Source: JAGLCW01 sp964422555
GTDB lineage: Bacteria > Caldisericota > Caldisericia > UBA6126
Direction: 5' to 3'
DNA length: 18,511 bases
Assembly: GCA_964422555.1 (NCBI GenBank)
Contig: CAYRBR010000027.1
Coordinates: 1 to 18,511 of the forward strand
Position 1 is the stretch's first letter. Every line of letters begins with the position of its first letter. The notes beneath the pieces were generated by a model. The model was not told the DNA's origin. It saw nothing but the letters and a program-made list of their open reading frames with translations, and searched no databases. Both the position numbers and the translations under genes were made by a program. Positions 8,801-16,591 of the stretch are shown here, one piece after another.

Positions 8801-9163
8801 AGGGTTAGGAGCAGCTGTCACCAAATCTTTTATCTCATATTTTTTTTGTGTTAGTGGGAAAAACCCAAAGTAATCGCGATTGTACTTGTAATACTTGTTT
8901 TGAATTACTTTATCTGTAATTCGATAATAATTCAGAGCCCACATTACACCACGGTGTTCCCTATATTCCTGTGTAGGTACAGTTTTGTCTAATATCCAAA
9001 CATGCAATTTATGGTGAGGTTGTAAGCCCCAAAGAATAAAAGGAAGAAGAATAAGCAACAAAACAACTAAAGCAAAAAGAATTCCAGCCCGTTTCGACTC
9101 AGAGAATGGTTTCTGTTTTTTTTTGTTTTTTTGGTTACCAGAATTAGTTTTGATTTCTTGCAT
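5900..9163 (-). CDS. Large membrane-anchored multidomain glycosidase (GH-A TIM-barrel-like)
   Basis: This 1087-residue protein has a Lys-rich cytoplasmic tail (1-25) and one transmembrane helix (~27-47), leaving a large exported part. Residues ~55-370 form an unassigned alternating alpha/beta region (HVWILDKTVP, DLILLADTYG, ASFNTIATPT). Residues ~420-800 resemble a clan GH-A TIM barrel: FVKGVNMGMALPG (436-448), TVRTYTLIDPAFYRALY, the beta4-like IGYLVGRELEA (565-575, candidate acid/base Glu572), the beta7-like FPALVAEFG (723-731, candidate nucleophile Glu729) and GIIFEWMDEW (775-784). Residues ~820-1080 resemble a CBM9/DOMON-like beta-sandwich (ITHDASYLYL, LLHVRIPWGRLNV). It is the third gene of the HEAT-glycosyltransferase operon, 30 bases after the glycosyltransferase, with GGAG about 10 bases before its ATG. 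Trimming or remodelling of the newly made polysaccharide is the natural inference. The exact GH family is unresolved. Confidence 0.68.
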   Translation of the reverse strand: MQEIKTNSGNQKNKKKQKPFSESKRAGILFALVVLLLILLPFILWGLQPHHKLHVWILDKTVPTQEYREHRGVMWALNYYRITDKVIQNKYYKYNRDYFGFFPLTQKKYEIKDLVTAAPNPDLILLADTYGVYTDDYWESNERGTRSEIMYGGLTLEDVFMLRTNLKNNVTLMASFNTIATPTEESVRKKAEEILGIQWKEWMGRFFLDLDKSKEVSTRLVKNWEEQHNATWNFTGPGFVLCSNWDQVEVMEENVHFNDKDIWFQFVEPYSEEFDSNTEISYYYWFDFVHPMEDTEVLAKYTMDVTEKGESLLNSLGLSSSFPAITRKRTADYTAYYMAGDFEDHKSSSILWHVYGLDTIRKWFSLDFRGESHEYYWKGYLPFVKKVFSDVVEEREDYIPPEKEIRTYQSKDTHFISKTNKMKFMLYSDGAWNSYFVKGVNMGMALPGHWFTQFPKDEDVYYEWFLKISEMNANTVRTYTLIDPAFYRALYLYNIEHPTTPIYLLQGIWPEEHPPEDDYWGDEYCKSFMQEIRWGVDAIHGNVTIPERSGRAYGRYIADVSEWTIGYLVGRELEAKEVEANNTINKGKKFKGKFIGVKDDASPTEAWLAWACDSTVAYEMEAYQWQRPVSIVSWPTLDVTEHESEWSDKGDKSNQFNDLEIVDIRNFIVTDKCEAGFFGSYHIYPNYPDFMNNEAIYEEYYDADGSFMYGGYLQEFMATHTGFPALVAEFGMATGMGTAHENPTGLHHGGVTEIEQGEMTVRMMEAIQSEDYIGGIIFEWMDEWAKKTWTTESFMIPYEHHVYWHNVICPEQNYGILANETQKPDTVDLSVRDKQGFIQQLDITHDASYLYLDFLFSNTSTIKEYDMSIGIDTYERTRGNFLYSPSLSLKAPSGIEFMLRIHDREGQILVNPSYNIGELSFSSQLDYSGIYEHINPIINKGRVTKYGRIIPEIRDDGSTLRYGDFVGSTNHFYYENSHLLHVRIPWGRLNVTDPTSRTVLDDIRKYNYYPPRDTFSTKVSSGFLVTAVLQSKSGTVIDIFPGVYESSNKYKWDTIPAYTWKTWTWATPPYVQRLKKSYYIIRDYFAQ

Positions 9164-9193
9164 TTGGGGTTATCTCCGTTTTTTTAAATTATT

Positions 9194-10585
9194 TTAGGCA
9201 GCATCTTCCTCAAAAGTTCTTCTTTTAATAGTTCCCCATTGTTTTCTTTTACTAGGTCGAATAAAGAAGGCCTCCAACCGAAAAAATGCTTGCATAGGTC
9301 GATACCAAAACTGATCGAAAATCGAATACAATATTAGTGCAGCGATTTCACTAACTTTATTATATCGTTGATAGGATAGCTCTTCCATAATAATAGAAGA
9401 GACCGAGAAAAAAAAGCCAAACAAAAGAGCCATAAAGAACACAAGTCCAAACATATAAGAAATAGCGCCAGATACAAAAAGAAGTAAGAAAATTAAATAT
9501 CCCAAAAATTCTATCAAAGGGGAAATCATTTCAAAAAACCAATAATAAGGGATAGCAAACAACCCTACCGATCCATAACGTGGATTAAATAGCATGCGTT
9601 TGTGTAACCACAATGAGTCAATTAAGCCAATTTGCCATCGCAAACGTTGTGAATGTAGACTCTTAAAATCACTCGGTACCTGTGACCAACATTCTGCATT
9701 CGGAACAAAATCAATTAAATATCGAACTCGTTTTCGTCTTAAAAATTCATGGATTCGAAGAGTAATTTCCATATCTTCACCAATCGTATTTTTATATCCA
9801 CCAATTCTCTCTACAATATCTTTTCGAAACAGTCCAAAGGCACCTGAAATAATCGCAAGGCAATTAAATTTTTCCATACTAATTCGATTTGACAAGAATG
9901 CTCGAAGATACTCAATGATTTGATATCGAACTAACCGATTTGATGGAAGGTTTATTTTCTTTACCTCTCCCTGTTCAATGTCACATCCATTTGCCACCCG
10001 TACAATTCCGCCAACGGCAACCACATCCTCTTTTAGTAAGAAAGGTTTGACCATACGCATAAGAGCATTTTTTTCAATCACACTGTCGGCATCTATTGAA
10101 CAGAAAAGAGGGTTAGAGGACATGTTTATGCCAGTGTTTAAAGCATCTGCTTTCCCTCCATTATATTTGTCAACCAGCAAAATTTTATTGTATCGATAAC
10201 TGGAATAAACAGCCTTTACTCTTTCTGTTTCAATGGATCCGTGAGGTTGAATGTCGACACGTCGTAATTGAAATTCATCAATTATGAATTTCAATGTATG
10301 ATCCTTGGATCCATCATTCACAATAATAATCTCATATTTAGGGTATGCTAAACTTAACAGAGAATGAACTGTATCACAAATTGTGTTTTCTTCGTTGTAT
10401 GCAGGAATAATAATAGAGATTGGCATGGCATGGCTTTCTTTAAAGGGAAAGCCTGTTCTTTCTTCTATGTTAAAGTGTATTAATCGAAAGAATGAAATGG
10501 TGATTAAAACAATATATTGAACACAAATAAGAATAAAATAAACAAACACAATCCAACTGATTACATTAAATATACTAACTAGCAT
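9194..10585 (-). CDS. Processive family-2 membrane glycosyltransferase (polysaccharide synthase type)
   Basis: The 463 residues contain an N-terminal membrane segment (~8-34), a cytoplasmic GT-A domain (~50-340) and two or more C-terminal membrane segments (~344-402) plus an amphipathic end. All processive GT2 motifs are visible: IIIVNDGSKD (87-95, Asp91), CSIDADS (162-168, DxD), TIGEDME (267-273, base Asp271) and QRLRW (313-317, QxxRW). This is the organisation of PgaC/IcaA, hyaluronan and chitin-type synthases, which elongate a beta-linked chain from a UDP-sugar while moving it across the membrane. The sugar cannot be predicted. The start codon overlaps the end of the HEAT-protein gene by 11 nt, with GGG 6 bases before the ATG, indicating translational coupling. 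The large glycosidase gene follows after 30 bases. Confidence 0.9.
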   Translation of the reverse strand: MLVSIFNVISWIVFVYFILICVQYIVLITISFFRLIHFNIEERTGFPFKESHAMPISIIIPAYNEENTICDTVHSLLSLAYPKYEIIIVNDGSKDHTLKFIIDEFQLRRVDIQPHGSIETERVKAVYSSYRYNKILLVDKYNGGKADALNTGINMSSNPLFCSIDADSVIEKNALMRMVKPFLLKEDVVAVGGIVRVANGCDIEQGEVKKINLPSNRLVRYQIIEYLRAFLSNRISMEKFNCLAIISGAFGLFRKDIVERIGGYKNTIGEDMEITLRIHEFLRRKRVRYLIDFVPNAECWSQVPSDFKSLHSQRLRWQIGLIDSLWLHKRMLFNPRYGSVGLFAIPYYWFFEMISPLIEFLGYLIFLLLFVSGAISYMFGLVFFMALLFGFFFSVSSIIMEELSYQRYNKVSEIAALILYSIFDQFWYRPMQAFFRLEAFFIRPSKRKQWGTIKRRTFEEDAA

Positions 10586-11726
10586 GTAATACCCTGCTAA
10601 AGTCTTTGTTCTGCTCTTGTTTAAATTTTTCCATTAAGGTAGGCATTTCAGGTATTTCTGATATTAACTGATAAATTAGATAATAAGTAGAAGGATATCG
10701 TGACAAAAAGCTAGAGTTCATTGATAACTCAAAGATTTTTCTATACCCATCTTCACCAAGTTTTGCCAACGATTCGAAAGAAGCTAATCGTACCCAGTAG
10801 TTCTCGTGTTGTGCCAATCGATACAATAAATCTAAAGTTGAATTATTCGGAGGAAACTTGGCAAGGCAATTGGCAATGGCTGCCAAAACCTCCGATTCGG
10901 TTCTTTCAGATGCAGTTCTTACGATTAATTCTTGTGCTTCTAACTGTTTTGTATCACTTAAAACATGAACACAGGCAATGGTTACATCTTTATCGTCTTT
11001 AAGATAGTTTTGTAGTTGTTCAATCACTGCTTTATTTTGAAATCGAAGTTTCTTTTTTAGAAACTTGAATCGTCCTGTATTCCCAATGACTCTTTCTCGC
11101 ATTGCATTTAACAAAATAATTTTACCACGATCAGAAAATTGTTTATCAAGAATTTCCAGTAACAAGTTTAAAGAAGGCTCCATAATAACAATTATTTCGA
11201 TCACTCTAGCAGTGGTAATATCAGAATATAACAACAACTCAATGACTTCTCTTTTCTGTTCAGGCTCTAACGAAATATAAGATAAGGCGTATCCTGCTCG
11301 ATAGGATAATTCGATGTCATCAGATTGGAGAAGTTGTATTAAATACTCGTACGAGGTGGGGGATTTAATAATCGAAAGATCTTTTAATGCCTGTCTATCA
11401 GCATTCCTCTCAATTTTCATCATAGCTTCTTTGGTAAAACCCATTTCATCGAAAATACCATGAAAATCATAACCATTTTCCAGTACAAGTTTTTTTAAAA
11501 TATCATAAATATACCGTCTTTGTTTTGGATCGCTGAAATGATTTTTAAATTCTTCCGGTGCTAAAGAAAAAAGTTTGTCTTCAATTTCTTCATAGATTGC
11601 TTTTTTTACTTTCTCGTCTCTCTCTATTTTCTTCTGAAGAATGTATTTTCGCAATAAAACAAATGCAACCATTAGAACAACAATAATACCAACAATAAGT
11701 ATGATCCATTTAATGATTAATTCCAC
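10575..11726 (-). CDS. Membrane-anchored HEAT-repeat protein, partner of the glycosyltransferase
   Basis: The 383-residue protein has one N-terminal transmembrane helix (~4-25) followed by a basic stretch (RKYILQKKIERDEKVKK), which places the remainder in the cytoplasm by the positive-inside rule. From about residue 100 it is all-helical with HEAT/Armadillo-like units, clearest at 125-151 (DIELSYRAGYALSYI) and 298-334 (ENYWVRLASFESLAKLGEDG). There is no catalytic motif. The start is GTG 11726, with GGTGGAG ending 4 bases before it. It is first in the operon and its stop overlaps the glycosyltransferase start. The arrangement suggests a scaffold or regulator that docks on the synthase; this is inference. 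HEAT repeats are recognisable but divergent. Confidence 0.78.
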   Translation of the reverse strand: MELIIKWIILIVGIIVVLMVAFVLLRKYILQKKIERDEKVKKAIYEEIEDKLFSLAPEEFKNHFSDPKQRRYIYDILKKLVLENGYDFHGIFDEMGFTKEAMMKIERNADRQALKDLSIIKSPTSYEYLIQLLQSDDIELSYRAGYALSYISLEPEQKREVIELLLYSDITTARVIEIIVIMEPSLNLLLEILDKQFSDRGKIILLNAMRERVIGNTGRFKFLKKKLRFQNKAVIEQLQNYLKDDKDVTIACVHVLSDTKQLEAQELIVRTASERTESEVLAAIANCLAKFPPNNSTLDLLYRLAQHENYWVRLASFESLAKLGEDGYRKIFELSMNSSFLSRYPSTYYLIYQLISEIPEMPTLMEKFKQEQNKDFSRVLHAS

Positions 11727-11758
11727 GTTGCTCCACCATGTAATAGTTGATTTCTTTT

Positions 11759-11767
11759 AGTATAGCA
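11759..11767 (-). promoter_or_regulatory. Extended -10 promoter for the HEAT/glycosyltransferase/glycosidase operon
   Basis: On the minus strand the sequence reads TGC-TATACT, an extended -10 element (TATACT at 11764-11759, TGn directly upstream). No good -35 is present at 17 bases, as is common for extended -10 promoters. Initiation would be near 11752, giving a leader of about 26 bases to the GTG start at 11726. The 75-base gap after the dehydrogenase stop (11802) contains no hairpin that I can call a terminator, so read-through from the malic enzyme operon is also possible. Confidence 0.45.
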
Positions 11768-11801
11768 TGTAATCATATTTTTTAATAAAGTTCTATCATT
11801 A

Positions 11802-12878
11802 TTATATTGTTATAGGAATTGAATAATCACGACAAATACACTTCAAAGCTTCTATTGTAGGGAGATCGACCTGAACTCCCCTTTTTAATGATTCTTCTCT
11901 TCGACTATATTCTTTTTCATTATGCAGGAACACTTCTTCTTTATCTTCAGCAGGTTCACTTTCTTTTATATTATGCAAGATATGAGTTATGTGTTCCATA
12001 ATGCTAGACGATGAACCAAATAAATCAAGTCGCATTGCAATAAACAAGTGGCATATCTTTCCGTGCTTTTGATACGTTTCAAAAGAGGGAGCTCCCATAC
12101 TTAGTCCTGCTGTCAACAACTCTACTAAAAGAGCTAATCCATACCCTTTATGGCCTCCAAATTCTTGTGTATCTCCCCCAAGAGTAAGAATTCCTCCGTG
12201 TTTTCTAGATTTAATGTTTGCAAGAACATTCCCTGGGTTAGTAGCAGGAGAACCTTTTTCGTCAACTGCCCATCCAATAGGAATCTGTTTTTTATTCCGT
12301 GAATACACTTCAAGTTTTCCACGAGGGATTACACTCGTTGCCATATCTACCATAAAAGGGTATCGGGTGATACTTGGTATAGAGACAGCAATTGGGTTCG
12401 TTCCTAACATAGCTTGTTTTCCGTAAGTTGGCACTACTATTGGCGCAGTGTTAGTAGAAGAGAGTCCAATCATTTCATTTTTCATGATTTGTTCTGCCCA
12501 GTACCCAGCAATTCCATAGTGATTAGAATTCTTTACTACTGTAATCCCAATCCCGTTCTTTTTTGCCTTTAGCACTGCATTCTCACATACTATTTTAGAT
12601 ACATACTGACCTATCCCATGATTCCCGTTATAGACTCCTGATACTCTTGTTTCAAAGTCAGTTGTTACTGTTGCACCAGGAATAATAAGTCCTTGGTCTA
12701 TATGATCTAAGTATCGTTTCAATCTGGCCACACCGTGCGAAAAAATACCTCTCATGTCCGCCTCAACACAAACTTCTGCTACTATTGAAGCTCGATCTAT
12801 ATCACACCCTTTTTTTTGCAATGCTTCTGTACAGATAGAATACAGTTTTTCTCTGGGTATTCTGGCATAGTTTTCCAT
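11802..12878 (-). CDS. Malate/L-lactate dehydrogenase of the Ldh2/MdhG family
   Basis: This cytoplasmic NAD(P)-dependent 2-oxoacid oxidoreductase belongs to the family that includes malate, lactate, ureidoglycolate and sulfolactate dehydrogenases, which is unrelated to the Rossmann-type LDH/MDH. It has 358 residues from ATG 12878, preceded by AAAGGA 6 bases upstream; the frame extends 5 codons further to a TTG, which I reject. Family signatures are FSHGVARLKRYLDHI (catalytic His48, Arg52), VKNSNHYGIAGYWA (His120, Tyr121), TYGKQAMLGTNPIA, FMVDMATS (Asp178), PIGWAVDEKG and EFGGHKGYGLALLVELL (239-255). The exact substrate cannot be assigned. The ATG lies 22 bases after the malic enzyme stop, so the two are one operon, and malate or lactate would be the logical substrate. 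Confidence 0.88.
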   Translation of the reverse strand: MENYARIPREKLYSICTEALQKKGCDIDRASIVAEVCVEADMRGIFSHGVARLKRYLDHIDQGLIIPGATVTTDFETRVSGVYNGNHGIGQYVSKIVCENAVLKAKKNGIGITVVKNSNHYGIAGYWAEQIMKNEMIGLSSTNTAPIVVPTYGKQAMLGTNPIAVSIPSITRYPFMVDMATSVIPRGKLEVYSRNKKQIPIGWAVDEKGSPATNPGNVLANIKSRKHGGILTLGGDTQEFGGHKGYGLALLVELLTAGLSMGAPSFETYQKHGKICHLFIAMRLDLFGSSSSIMEHITHILHNIKESEPAEDKEEVFLHNEKEYSRREESLKRGVQVDLPTIEALKCICRDYSIPITI

Positions 12879-12900
12879 CCTGATTCCTTTCAAATTCTAA

Positions 12901-14358
12901 TTAAGCCCCCACTTCTTTCAAGGCCCATTCGAGTGATTCTTGTAGCAATTCTTCCGGAATGGTTTTTATCCACCCTTCCTTAACCATTGTATTAACCATA
13001 TCGTGTGTCATTTGAATATCAGCAGTTGCCTGATTAAAAACTTCTTCCCATGTTTTCTCTACTCTAGCAACTCCTTGTTTTATTGCTTCCATAGCAACTT
13101 CCGCTGCCTCGTAAGGGAAAACTCCTATATCGTCCATCTTACAAATAACATTGTTCTCATCAATTCCTTTTTTCCGGGAGTAAGATGCAATTGCATTTGC
13201 AGATCGTATTGCCATTTCATCTGTAATCTTTTTTGCACGTACCGAAAGGGTTCCCTTCAAAATACCGGGGAAACAAAGTGAGTTATTAATTTGGTTTGGA
13301 AAATCTCCTCTCCCGGTTCCAATAATAAATACACCTGCTTCTTTAGCTTCGTATGGATAGATTTCTGGGACTGGATTGGCACAGGCAAAAACAATTGATT
13401 TCTCAGCCATTGGTTGTAACCATTCCTTTTTGATAACACCTGGCCCAGGTTGTGAACAAGAAATAAGAACATCAGCACCAACTAGTGCTTCCTGCAAATT
13501 CTTGAACTGTTTTGGATTCGTTGTTAAACATATTTTTTTATGAGCATAGTAACGCTCATCTTGCAAGAAATCGTCTCGAGAAGAATCCAATGGACCATTA
13601 ATATCAAACATAACAATATTCTCAGGTCTTGCACCAGCAGCCAATATGAGTCGTGCATTCGCCATATTCGCTGCTCCAGCTCCATTGAACACAATTCGAA
13701 CATCTTCAATTGCTTTCCCTGCTAAATGTAAAGAATTTAACAATCCTGCCAAAATAACACAGGCTGTTCCCTGTTGATCGTCGTGCCATACAGGAATATC
13801 ACATTCATTTCGAAGTGTATCTAATATTCGATAACAGTTTGGTTGGGAAATATCTTCTAGGTTAATCGCTCCATAGCTGTGCTGAATTCTTTTTACAAAA
13901 TCAATTACAATGTCGGGATCGTTTTCACCCTTTTCGTTTCTACTATCCATACAAATTGCATTTGCATCCACCCCACCAAGATACTTCATCAGGAAGCCTT
14001 TTCCTTCCATTACACCAATTCCTCCAGGTGGAGTTACATTGCCATCTCCCAGTACACGGGTTGAATCCGTTACAACCCCCACGAGATTTCCTCGGTTGGA
14101 GTATGTAAAAGAGGAGTCATTGTCGTCCCGAACTGTAGTTGAAACTTTAGAAACACCAGGAGTGTACCATACATTAAACCAGTTAAATCCAAAACATCCT
14201 GCCTTGGGTATGGTTTGGATTTTTCCTTTATAGAATTCATGAGCAACTAGCGAAAGTTGTTTATAGAATAGCGTTTTAGCCTGGGCTTTCTGTGCTTCTG
14301 ATAAATCATCTGGTAAACAGTCTGCTAAATTGTCCAATGAAATGTGAATCTTTTTCAT
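12901..14358 (-). CDS. Malic enzyme (malate dehydrogenase, oxaloacetate-decarboxylating)
   Basis: Malic enzyme catalyses oxidative decarboxylation of malate to pyruvate and CO2 with a divalent metal and NAD(P). The 485 residues begin at ATG 14358, which has an excellent AAGGAG site about 7 bases upstream. The same frame is open for another 65 codons, but that extension lies inside the upstream gene. Catalytic blocks are WYTPGVS (Tyr65), VMEGKGFLMKY (Lys120), INLEDI (Glu168, Asp169), VWHDDQQGTA (190-199, metal Asp193/194), the nucleotide-binding NGAGAAN (225-231), CANPVPEI (326-333) and NQINNSLCFPGIL (355-367). An acidic residue after beta-2 (FDING, Asp252) suggests NAD preference, which is tentative. 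It starts 10 bases after the solute-binding protein stop and is followed by the Ldh2-type gene. Confidence 0.93.
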   Translation of the reverse strand: MKKIHISLDNLADCLPDDLSEAQKAQAKTLFYKQLSLVAHEFYKGKIQTIPKAGCFGFNWFNVWYTPGVSKVSTTVRDDNDSSFTYSNRGNLVGVVTDSTRVLGDGNVTPPGGIGVMEGKGFLMKYLGGVDANAICMDSRNEKGENDPDIVIDFVKRIQHSYGAINLEDISQPNCYRILDTLRNECDIPVWHDDQQGTACVILAGLLNSLHLAGKAIEDVRIVFNGAGAANMANARLILAAGARPENIVMFDINGPLDSSRDDFLQDERYYAHKKICLTTNPKQFKNLQEALVGADVLISCSQPGPGVIKKEWLQPMAEKSIVFACANPVPEIYPYEAKEAGVFIIGTGRGDFPNQINNSLCFPGILKGTLSVRAKKITDEMAIRSANAIASYSRKKGIDENNVICKMDDIGVFPYEAAEVAMEAIKQGVARVEKTWEEVFNQATADIQMTHDMVNTMVKEGWIKTIPEELLQESLEWALKEVGA

Positions 14359-14368
14359 ATCGTTCTCC

Positions 14369-16582
14369 TTACTGCTCAAGCAAATACCAATATTCGGGGG
14401 CCCAATCAAGGGATATTCCTGAATATGGGACAAAAACACCCCACATGGATGTGTTGATATACCCAAATACAGGAATGTAGTACAATGGAATAACAGTACA
14501 CTCTTCTCTTGCAATGGCTTGTATTTTCCACATATTCTCTGCGCGTTTTTCAAACACTGGTTCTGTTAGTGTTTTTACTAATAAACGATCTACTTCCTGG
14601 TTTTGAAATCCAGAGTAGTTTTCACTCACCTGATGCTTTTTCATTCCTGGAATAGCTGTTGAATGTAAAATAGAAAACAAATTGCTATCAGCGGTAAAAA
14701 TCCAGGAATACAGAAAAGCCTTGGCTTCGTTGGGAGAAGGCTCTTGTATAAGAGAGAAAAAAGTGTTTTCATCACAGGGTTCTATCTGAACTTTAATTCC
14801 AAGAGATTCCCAACACTCTTTTATATACTTAACGACTTCCTCTCTTTTATCATCAGAAAGCAAATATAGCAATGTAATTGTAAATGGTTCCTGGTTCTTT
14901 TTTAAAATCCCGTCATCATTTTTCCATCCTGCTTCTAACAAAAGTTCCTCAGCCATTACTGAATTCGTTTTAGAAATGGACTTAATTTGAAGAGATGGAT
15001 GAAGTGGTAAAAACCATCCACTGGAAAAAAATCCTCTGTCTTCCCAAATTATTTTTTGCATATCTTCTTCAGAAAGGACTTCGCACAATGCTGCTCGAAC
15101 TTTTTTATCGTACAAAATTTTGTTCGGTAATTTGAAATCGACATGCTCCCACTGCAAAGATGGATAACTAACTATACTTCCTTGCCCAAGGTCTGAAACA
15201 GCATTAGATTGAAAATTACAAGCCAATTGAATGGGTTCTTTCTGAAAATCAATCTCGTCATGCACCAGATGAATGTGAATGGAATGAGTGTTCGGAGAAT
15301 ACAAATTACAATTGAAATTTCGCTCTACAGTAATCTGCTCTTTCTCAACTTTAGAAGGAATATAGGGAGCAGCCGTTTTATAGGTATCCCACGAAATGGA
15401 ATCCTGAACGAACTCTGGATACAGATAAAAAGCCCTTTCCACTCCAAAAAAAGAACGCTTCCAGGTAACGATAACTTCATTATTACTAACTTCTTTAACT
15501 CCCAAAAGCCAATCAAATGGAACCGATTCATCCAGGTATTGTTCAGCAAACTGAAATCCATGTTTAGCATGACTGGCAATAATGGGAGTTCCATCTGACC
15601 ATCGGAGATAGTCTCTAATTTTAAAAGTGCACTGAATCCTCCCATCGTTCAAACATTGCATTGTGCCTTTTTCTATCGAAGGAATTTCTTCAACCAGTAT
15701 AGGGGAATATCCCCAGTTCATATCTCTTTTACTAATTGGAGAAACATAAATATAAGAAGACAAAAGATCCATGTCTTCTTTTACAATTGTCTGGGTATTT
15801 TTTAAACTACCTCTTTTTAGAATATCAATCGATGGTGTAGCTTTTGGAGGAAACAAAAAATGGAATAAACCGTAACTAGCTTCACAAATAGTAATTCCAG
15901 AAAAGGGTTTACACATTCTGTAAATGGAATCTTTAGACCATCTATACTGAAGAAGCTGGTAATTTGGAGATAAACATATAGCCATAGCCAAGTATGCTTT
16001 TTGAGATGGAAACTCTACGATTGCATCTTGTGCAAATATAGAAATGATGTTTTCTTCAAAAAAAGAATAGTTTACCTTCTTTGCATTCGCCAACCACACA
16101 GAAGCTTCCCATCTTTGAAGAGGTTTATCAGGATAAAAATGTAAATCAGAATCGCTTTCTCCGATTCCTTCAAGAATACCATTTTCGATAGCAAATAGGA
16201 GAGTACTTGAAAAAGAATTCTTTGGATCAATATCTGTAAAAGGGAGCTTCCCTGAAACATCGGAAACGGGTCCCAGACAAAGACATAATTTGGATAAAAA
16301 TTCTCTGCGGGTAATTTCCCTACCAGGATTTTGTACTTCCTCTTCTGAAAAAAGATGCATTGAATAACATTGCTGTAGGTATGGAATTCCCCATCGATAA
16401 AAAGAAGGGATTTCGTCCTCTGGTAAATCACCCCAAGATAGCTTAGGTAGTTCCTTCAGCAATTCCTTTGAAAGTGGACTAGCATAAGAAATAGATTGTG
16501 GAGAACCACATGAAACCATGGAGAAAAATGATCCAACAGCAAAACAAGCAAGGATAAAAATTACTACTACATTTTTTTTCAT
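14369..16582 (-). CDS. Lipoprotein with SLH-like repeats fused to a peptide-type ABC solute-binding domain
   Basis: The protein has 737 residues from ATG 16582; the frame is open for 44 more codons, but that part lies upstream of or across the predicted promoter and a hairpin. Residues 1-25 form a lipoprotein signal (MKKNVVVIFILACF, then SMVSC, lipid-modified Cys25 in an imperfect lipobox). Residues ~57-167 contain about two S-layer-homology-like units (GREITRREFLSKL; PFTDIDPKNSF, AIENGILEGIG, FYPDKPLQRWEASVWLA). Residues ~265-735 match family-5 solute-binding proteins for oligopeptides or related ligands (CTFKIRDYLRWSDGTPIIASHAKHGFQFA, LPNKILYDKKVRAALCEVL). No permease or ATPase gene is nearby, so it is an orphan component here. 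It is first in the operon with malic enzyme and the dehydrogenase. Confidence 0.82.
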   Translation of the reverse strand: MKKNVVVIFILACFAVGSFFSMVSCGSPQSISYASPLSKELLKELPKLSWGDLPEDEIPSFYRWGIPYLQQCYSMHLFSEEEVQNPGREITRREFLSKLCLCLGPVSDVSGKLPFTDIDPKNSFSSTLLFAIENGILEGIGESDSDLHFYPDKPLQRWEASVWLANAKKVNYSFFEENIISIFAQDAIVEFPSQKAYLAMAICLSPNYQLLQYRWSKDSIYRMCKPFSGITICEASYGLFHFLFPPKATPSIDILKRGSLKNTQTIVKEDMDLLSSYIYVSPISKRDMNWGYSPILVEEIPSIEKGTMQCLNDGRIQCTFKIRDYLRWSDGTPIIASHAKHGFQFAEQYLDESVPFDWLLGVKEVSNNEVIVTWKRSFFGVERAFYLYPEFVQDSISWDTYKTAAPYIPSKVEKEQITVERNFNCNLYSPNTHSIHIHLVHDEIDFQKEPIQLACNFQSNAVSDLGQGSIVSYPSLQWEHVDFKLPNKILYDKKVRAALCEVLSEEDMQKIIWEDRGFFSSGWFLPLHPSLQIKSISKTNSVMAEELLLEAGWKNDDGILKKNQEPFTITLLYLLSDDKREEVVKYIKECWESLGIKVQIEPCDENTFFSLIQEPSPNEAKAFLYSWIFTADSNLFSILHSTAIPGMKKHQVSENYSGFQNQEVDRLLVKTLTEPVFEKRAENMWKIQAIAREECTVIPLYYIPVFGYINTSMWGVFVPYSGISLDWAPEYWYLLEQ

Positions 16583-16591
16583 ATTTTTCTC

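Noticed and set aside
14359..14553. N-terminal extension of 65 codons on the malic enzyme frame
   Set aside because: It lies inside the 3' end of the solute-binding protein gene in another frame, has no family similarity, and the ATG at 14358 has an AAGGAG ribosome site and the expected N-terminus.
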